From NCBI GenBank assembly GCA_002329325.1, contig DCTX01000080.1, positions 1 through 9,017 of the forward strand: a DNA stretch of 9,017 bases. The letters run 5' to 3'. Source of the DNA: Anaerolineales bacterium UBA1429. Lineage in GTDB: Bacteria; Chloroflexota; Anaerolineae; UBA1429. A program made the translations under genes and the position numbers. The notes below the pieces were generated by a model. It did not search any database and was not told the DNA's origin. It saw only the letters and a list, made by a program, of their open reading frames with translations. Of the stretch, positions 6,329 through 9,017 are shown one piece after another (within the stretch, counting starts at the first letter, position 1; every line of letters begins with the position of its first letter).

Positions 6329-7288
6329 ATGCGAGTTACTGTTACCGGTGCCCTGGGCAACCTGGGCCAGCCCGTAGTCGAGCAATTGATCCGCAATGGA
6401 CACCAGGTGCGCGCCTTTGACCTGGATACCCGCGCCGGCCGCAAGGCCGCCCGCCGCTTTGGCCGCGATCTGGAGGTCGTCTGGGGAGACCTGCGCCGCC
6501 CCGCCGATCTGGAGCGCGCCGTCGCCGGGCAGGACGCCATCATCCATCTGGCCTTTGTCCTGCCCAAGCTCTCCGCCACCGGTGTCAGCAGCGAGGACGA
6601 GCCGCGCTGGGCCCGCGAGATCAACGTCGGCGGCACCCGCAACCTTCTGAACGCCATGCGGGCCCAGCCCAAGCCGCCCCGTATCCTCTTTGCCTCCTCG
6701 CTGCACGTCTACGGCCGCACCCAGGATCAGGCCCCCTTCCGCAGGGTGGATGATCCCCTGGCGCCCACCGACCACTATTCCCGCCACAAGATCATCTGCG
6801 AGCGCCTGGTGCGTCGCTCGCATCTGCGCTGGGCCATCTTCCGCCTGGGCGCCTCCATGCCCACGCGCCTGATCCTCGATCGGGGCATGTTCGACGTGCC
6901 TCTGGATACCCGCATCGAGTTCGTGCATCAGCGCGACGTCGCCCTGGCCATGGCCAACGCCCTGGATAAGGATGAGGTCTGGGGGCGCGTCTGGAATATC
7001 GGCGGCGGGCCGCGCTGCCAGCTCACCGAGCGCGAACTCGTGCAGCAGGTTCTGGAGACCGTGGGGGTGGGCATGCTGCCCGACGACGTCTTCACCGGGC
7101 GTCCCTTCCCCGTGGACTGGCTGGATACCGGCGAGAGCCAGAGCGTCCTGCACTTTCAGTACCACACCCTGCAGGATTACCTCCAAGATGTGGACCGCAA
7201 GCTGGGCTTCCGGCGGCATCTGGTGCGCCTCTGCAGGCCGCTGATCCGCGCCTGGCTCTTGCGTCAGGCTCAGGGCATGCGGGCCTGA
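6329..7288 (+). CDS. NAD-dependent epimerase/dehydratase family (extended SDR)
   Basis: A 319-residue extended short-chain dehydrogenase. The ATG at 6329 is preceded by AAAGGAG (6314-6320) and lies 5 nt after the TetR stop, so the two are co-transcribed. The Rossmann signature TGALGNLG (residues 6-13) starts the protein. Asp31 at the end of the second strand suggests a preference for NAD. Asp54 (GDLRR) and the IIHLAF strand (71-76) complete the cofactor site. The active site shows Ser123/Ser124 (FASSLHVYG), Tyr150 and Lys154 (YSRHK). Such enzymes act on nucleotide sugars or, in other branches, on small carbonyl compounds; the C-terminal domain matches no branch I can name. A longer in-frame start at 6263 inside the TetR gene lacks this ribosome site and is rejected. 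Confidence 0.92.
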   Translation: MRVTVTGALGNLGQPVVEQLIRNGHQVRAFDLDTRAGRKAARRFGRDLEVVWGDLRRPADLERAVAGQDAIIHLAFVLPKLSATGVSSEDEPRWAREINVGGTRNLLNAMRAQPKPPRILFASSLHVYGRTQDQAPFRRVDDPLAPTDHYSRHKIICERLVRRSHLRWAIFRLGASMPTRLILDRGMFDVPLDTRIEFVHQRDVALAMANALDKDEVWGRVWNIGGGPRCQLTERELVQQVLETVGVGMLPDDVFTGRPFPVDWLDTGESQSVLHFQYHTLQDYLQDVDRKLGFRRHLVRLCRPLIRAWLLRQAQGMRA

Positions 7289-7294
7289 CCACCC

Positions 7295-7324
7295 TTGACG
7301 AGAGGCGCCCCCCCGCGATATAGT
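7295..7324 (+). promoter_or_regulatory. Sigma-70-like promoter for the FAD oxidoreductase
   Basis: TTGACG (7295-7300) and TATAGT (7319-7324) are separated by 18 bp, starting 6 bp after the SDR stop codon. The same TTGACG-18 bp arrangement occurs before the aldo/keto reductase. A start near 7331 gives a leader of about 124 nt. This separates the oxidoreductase from the TetR operon, although read-through is possible since no terminator is seen before it. Confidence 0.6.
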
Positions 7325-7340
7325 TCCCTCGCATGCGGCC

Positions 7341-7437
7341 GGGGATCGGCGCCGATCTCGCTTGTCGCCTTGATGTCACAAGGCGCGGGACGTGTACGCG
7401 GGCGCCCTAGGGCTGTGGCGCCCGTGAGGCGATCCCC
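7341..7437 (+). other. Potentially structured leader of the FAD oxidoreductase mRNA
   Basis: Four complementary sets fill the leader. GGGGATCG (7341-7348) pairs with CGATCCCC (7430-7437). CGCCTTG (7366-7372) pairs with CAAGGCG (7379-7385). CGGGCGCC (7399-7406) pairs with GGCGCCCG (7417-7424), extendable by a G-U and a C-G pair. The perfect 14-bp palindrome GATCGGCGCCGATC (7344-7357) competes with the first helix. The first, second and third sets together would form a closed multibranch fold ending 8 nt before the ribosome site (AGGAGA, 7446-7451). It matches no riboswitch class I recognise; the palindrome could instead be an operator. Confidence 0.35.
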
Positions 7438-7454
7438 CTGCCTGCAGGAGAGAC

Positions 7455-8960
7455 ATGGTCAAGCGAGTCCTCATCATCGGGGCCGGCATCTCGGGCCTCG
7501 CGGCGGGCTGCTACGCCTGCATGAACGGCTACGACGTCGAGATCCACGAGAGCCACACCCAGCCGGGCGGGCTGTGCACCTCGTGGCAGCGCGCCGAGTA
7601 CACCATAGACGGCTGCATCCACTGGCTCACCGGCTCGCGCCCTGGCAACGGCTACTATCGCATCTGGGAGGAGCTGGGCGCCGTCCAGGGCCGCGGGATG
7701 TACGATCATGATGTGTACGCGAGCATGGTAGGGCGCGATGGCAGGACGGTGCATCTCTACGCCGACGCGGATCGCCTGGAGGAGCACCTCACGTCGCTCA
7801 GCCCGGCGGACACCGCCCCCATCGCGGCCTTCTGCAAGAAGATCCGCAAACTGGCCCGCTTCCCCTATCCCATCGGCAAGCCGCCCGAGCTGATGGGGCG
7901 ATGGGACGGCCTGCGCACATTGGCGCGCTACCTGCCCTACCTGAAGGACCTGACGGAGCTGGGTGGGCTCTCCCTGGCCGAGTACGCCACTCGCTTCAGC
8001 GACCCTCTTTTGCGCAAGGCCATCGCCAACGTCCTCCTGGATGGCTCGCTCCCCACGGTGGCCCTGCTGATGACCCTGGCGATCATGAATCAGCGCACGG
8101 CCGGCTATCCCCTGGGGGGCTCCCTCGCCTTTGCCCGGGCCATCGAGCGACGCTTCCTGGATCTCGGGGGCCGTATCGTCTATCGCTCGCCCGTGGACCA
8201 GATCGCCGAGCGCCAGGGCCGCGTCGCCGGCGTCCGCCTGGCCGATGGCAGCCAGGTGCCCGCCGATTATGTGATCGCCGCCTGCGATATGCGCGCCACG
8301 CTGTTCACCCTGCTGGATGGCAGCCGGGTGGACCCGGTGCACCGCGAGCTCCTGGAGACGGGCAAGACCTATCCGCCGGGGGTTCTGGTGAGCTTTGGCG
8401 TCGACGCGGACCTGTCGGACGAGATCTCTTGCCTGGGCACCTACCACGAGCTGGAGCAACCGATCCAGCTCGCCGGGATCGCCCAGGAGTTCTTCTCGCT
8501 GCACAACTACAGCCATGATCCCTCCCTGGCGCCTCCCCACAAGACGGTGGCGGGCTGCCTGATCCCCACGCGCTGGTCTCACTGGGAGCCCTTGCTCGGC
8601 GACCGCGCCGCCTACGAGGCCGAGAAGGCTCGCGTCGCCGAATCCTGTCTCCAGTTGGCGGATCGCTTCCGGCCGGGTTTTGCGGCCAAGGTCCAGGTCA
8701 CCGATGTGGCCACGCCCCACACTTTTGCGCGCTACACCGGCAACTGGCAGGGGACCTACATGACCTACATGCTCTCCGGCGAGTTTCAGCGCAAGTACCG
8801 CTACATCCCCAAGGTCGTGCCCGGCGTGGACGGGCTCTACCTGGCCAGCATGTGGACGAACCCGCCCGGCGGCATCCCCGGCGCCGCCACGGCGGGGCGC
8901 GAGGTGGCCCAGTTGCTCTGCCATCGGGATCGGCAGCGGTTCGTGGCGACGACGCCATAG
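7455..8960 (+). CDS. Phytoene-desaturase-like FAD-dependent oxidoreductase
   Basis: A 501-residue flavoprotein of the carotenoid desaturase/isomerase superfamily (CrtI/CrtISO-like), of normal length. The ATG follows AGGAGA (7446-7451) by 3 nt, and the protein opens with the FAD-binding strand VLIIGAGISGLAAG (GxGxxG, residues 9-14) and Glu32 for the ribose. The superfamily's second motif PGGLCTSW (37-44) comes next. The C-terminal flavin motif is about residues 455-485: GVDGLYLASMW, then GGIPGAATAGREVAQLL. There is no signal peptide or clear membrane helix. Relatives desaturate or isomerise carotenoids, but many bacterial members act on other lipids or are uncharacterised. No phytoene synthase or other carotenoid gene lies in the window, so carotenoid chemistry is only a possibility. 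The gene has its own promoter. Confidence 0.9.
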   Translation: MVKRVLIIGAGISGLAAGCYACMNGYDVEIHESHTQPGGLCTSWQRAEYTIDGCIHWLTGSRPGNGYYRIWEELGAVQGRGMYDHDVYASMVGRDGRTVHLYADADRLEEHLTSLSPADTAPIAAFCKKIRKLARFPYPIGKPPELMGRWDGLRTLARYLPYLKDLTELGGLSLAEYATRFSDPLLRKAIANVLLDGSLPTVALLMTLAIMNQRTAGYPLGGSLAFARAIERRFLDLGGRIVYRSPVDQIAERQGRVAGVRLADGSQVPADYVIAACDMRATLFTLLDGSRVDPVHRELLETGKTYPPGVLVSFGVDADLSDEISCLGTYHELEQPIQLAGIAQEFFSLHNYSHDPSLAPPHKTVAGCLIPTRWSHWEPLLGDRAAYEAEKARVAESCLQLADRFRPGFAAKVQVTDVATPHTFARYTGNWQGTYMTYMLSGEFQRKYRYIPKVVPGVDGLYLASMWTNPPGGIPGAATAGREVAQLLCHRDRQRFVATTP

Positions 8961-8962
8961 GT

Positions 8963-9000
8963 GCGGGCGGGCTCGCCGCATCTGCCCGCTCGGTTGTTGT
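8963..9000 (+). terminator. Possible terminator after the FAD oxidoreductase
   Basis: A 6-bp stem (GCGGGC 8963-8968, GCCCGC 8984-8989) with a 15-nt loop starts 3 nt after the stop codon and is followed by a moderately T-rich stretch (TCGGTTGTTGT). The T-run is interrupted and the loop long, so the call is tentative. The rest of the window (9001-9017) shows no gene. Confidence 0.35.
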
Positions 9001-9017
9001 CAATCAGTGAAAATGTC

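Noticed and set aside
6116..7219. A 367-codon minus-strand frame opposite the TetR and SDR genes
   Set aside because: It spans two real genes in antisense and has no family motif.
7455..8960. A carotenoid biosynthesis cluster
   Set aside because: Only one superfamily member is present, with no synthase or cyclase nearby, so the specific pathway is not supported.
7407..8981. A 524-codon open frame on the minus strand opposite the FAD oxidoreductase
   Set aside because: It is antisense to a gene with clear FAD motifs. Its translation is low-complexity and rich in Ala, Gly, Arg and His, with no recognisable domain. Long shadow frames are expected in GC-rich coding DNA.
1..9017. A mobile element, defence island, CRISPR array or tRNA/rRNA gene
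   Set aside because: No transposase, integrase, nuclease or restriction proteins, no direct-repeat arrays, and no tRNA-like cloverleaf or rRNA sequence were seen; the genes are ordinary metabolic and regulatory families.

Overview
The window is GC-rich bacterial chromosomal DNA (roughly two thirds G+C by eye, strong G/C bias at third codon positions). It holds eight protein-coding genes, all apparently intact, and no RNA genes, CRISPR array, insertion sequence or phage gene that I can see. Starts are ATG or GTG, mostly with clear Shine-Dalgarno sites, and several promoters resemble sigma-70 types. The phylum cannot be proved by reading; a GC-rich lineage such as Chloroflexota is a guess from the overall look and gene mix.

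Layout, left to right: (1) an aldo/keto reductase (+, 137-1003) with its own promoter; (2) a convergent membrane-anchored TPR/trypsin-like protease (-, 1090-2307), with a nested hairpin terminator between the two; (3) a divergent Gfo/Idh/MocA NAD(P)-dependent dehydrogenase (+, 2550-3584); (4, 5) a two-gene minus-strand unit of metallophosphoesterase (4605-5468) followed by an APH-type phosphotransferase (3644-4594), convergent with gene 3; (6, 7) a plus-strand TetR regulator (5724-6323) and an extended-SDR epimerase/dehydrogenase (6329-7288), separated by 5 nt and read from a promoter carrying a near-perfect TetR-type palindrome; (8) a phytoene-desaturase-like FAD oxidoreductase (+, 7455-8960) with its own promoter and a leader containing several complementary segments.

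How the genes may work together: four of the eight are NAD(P)- or FAD-dependent redox enzymes (aldo/keto reductase, Gfo/Idh, SDR, FAD oxidoreductase). Apart from the two short operons, each has separate signals, so a single pathway is not demonstrated. The best-supported regulatory unit is TetR plus SDR under probable autorepression. The kinase/phosphoesterase pair is a plausible functional couple with unknown substrates.

All non-coding gaps are under 300 bases. The largest are the two divergent promoter regions (2308-2549 and 5469-5723). I did not find a clear novel multi-gene system. The most interesting unexplained signal is the leader at about 7331-7454.
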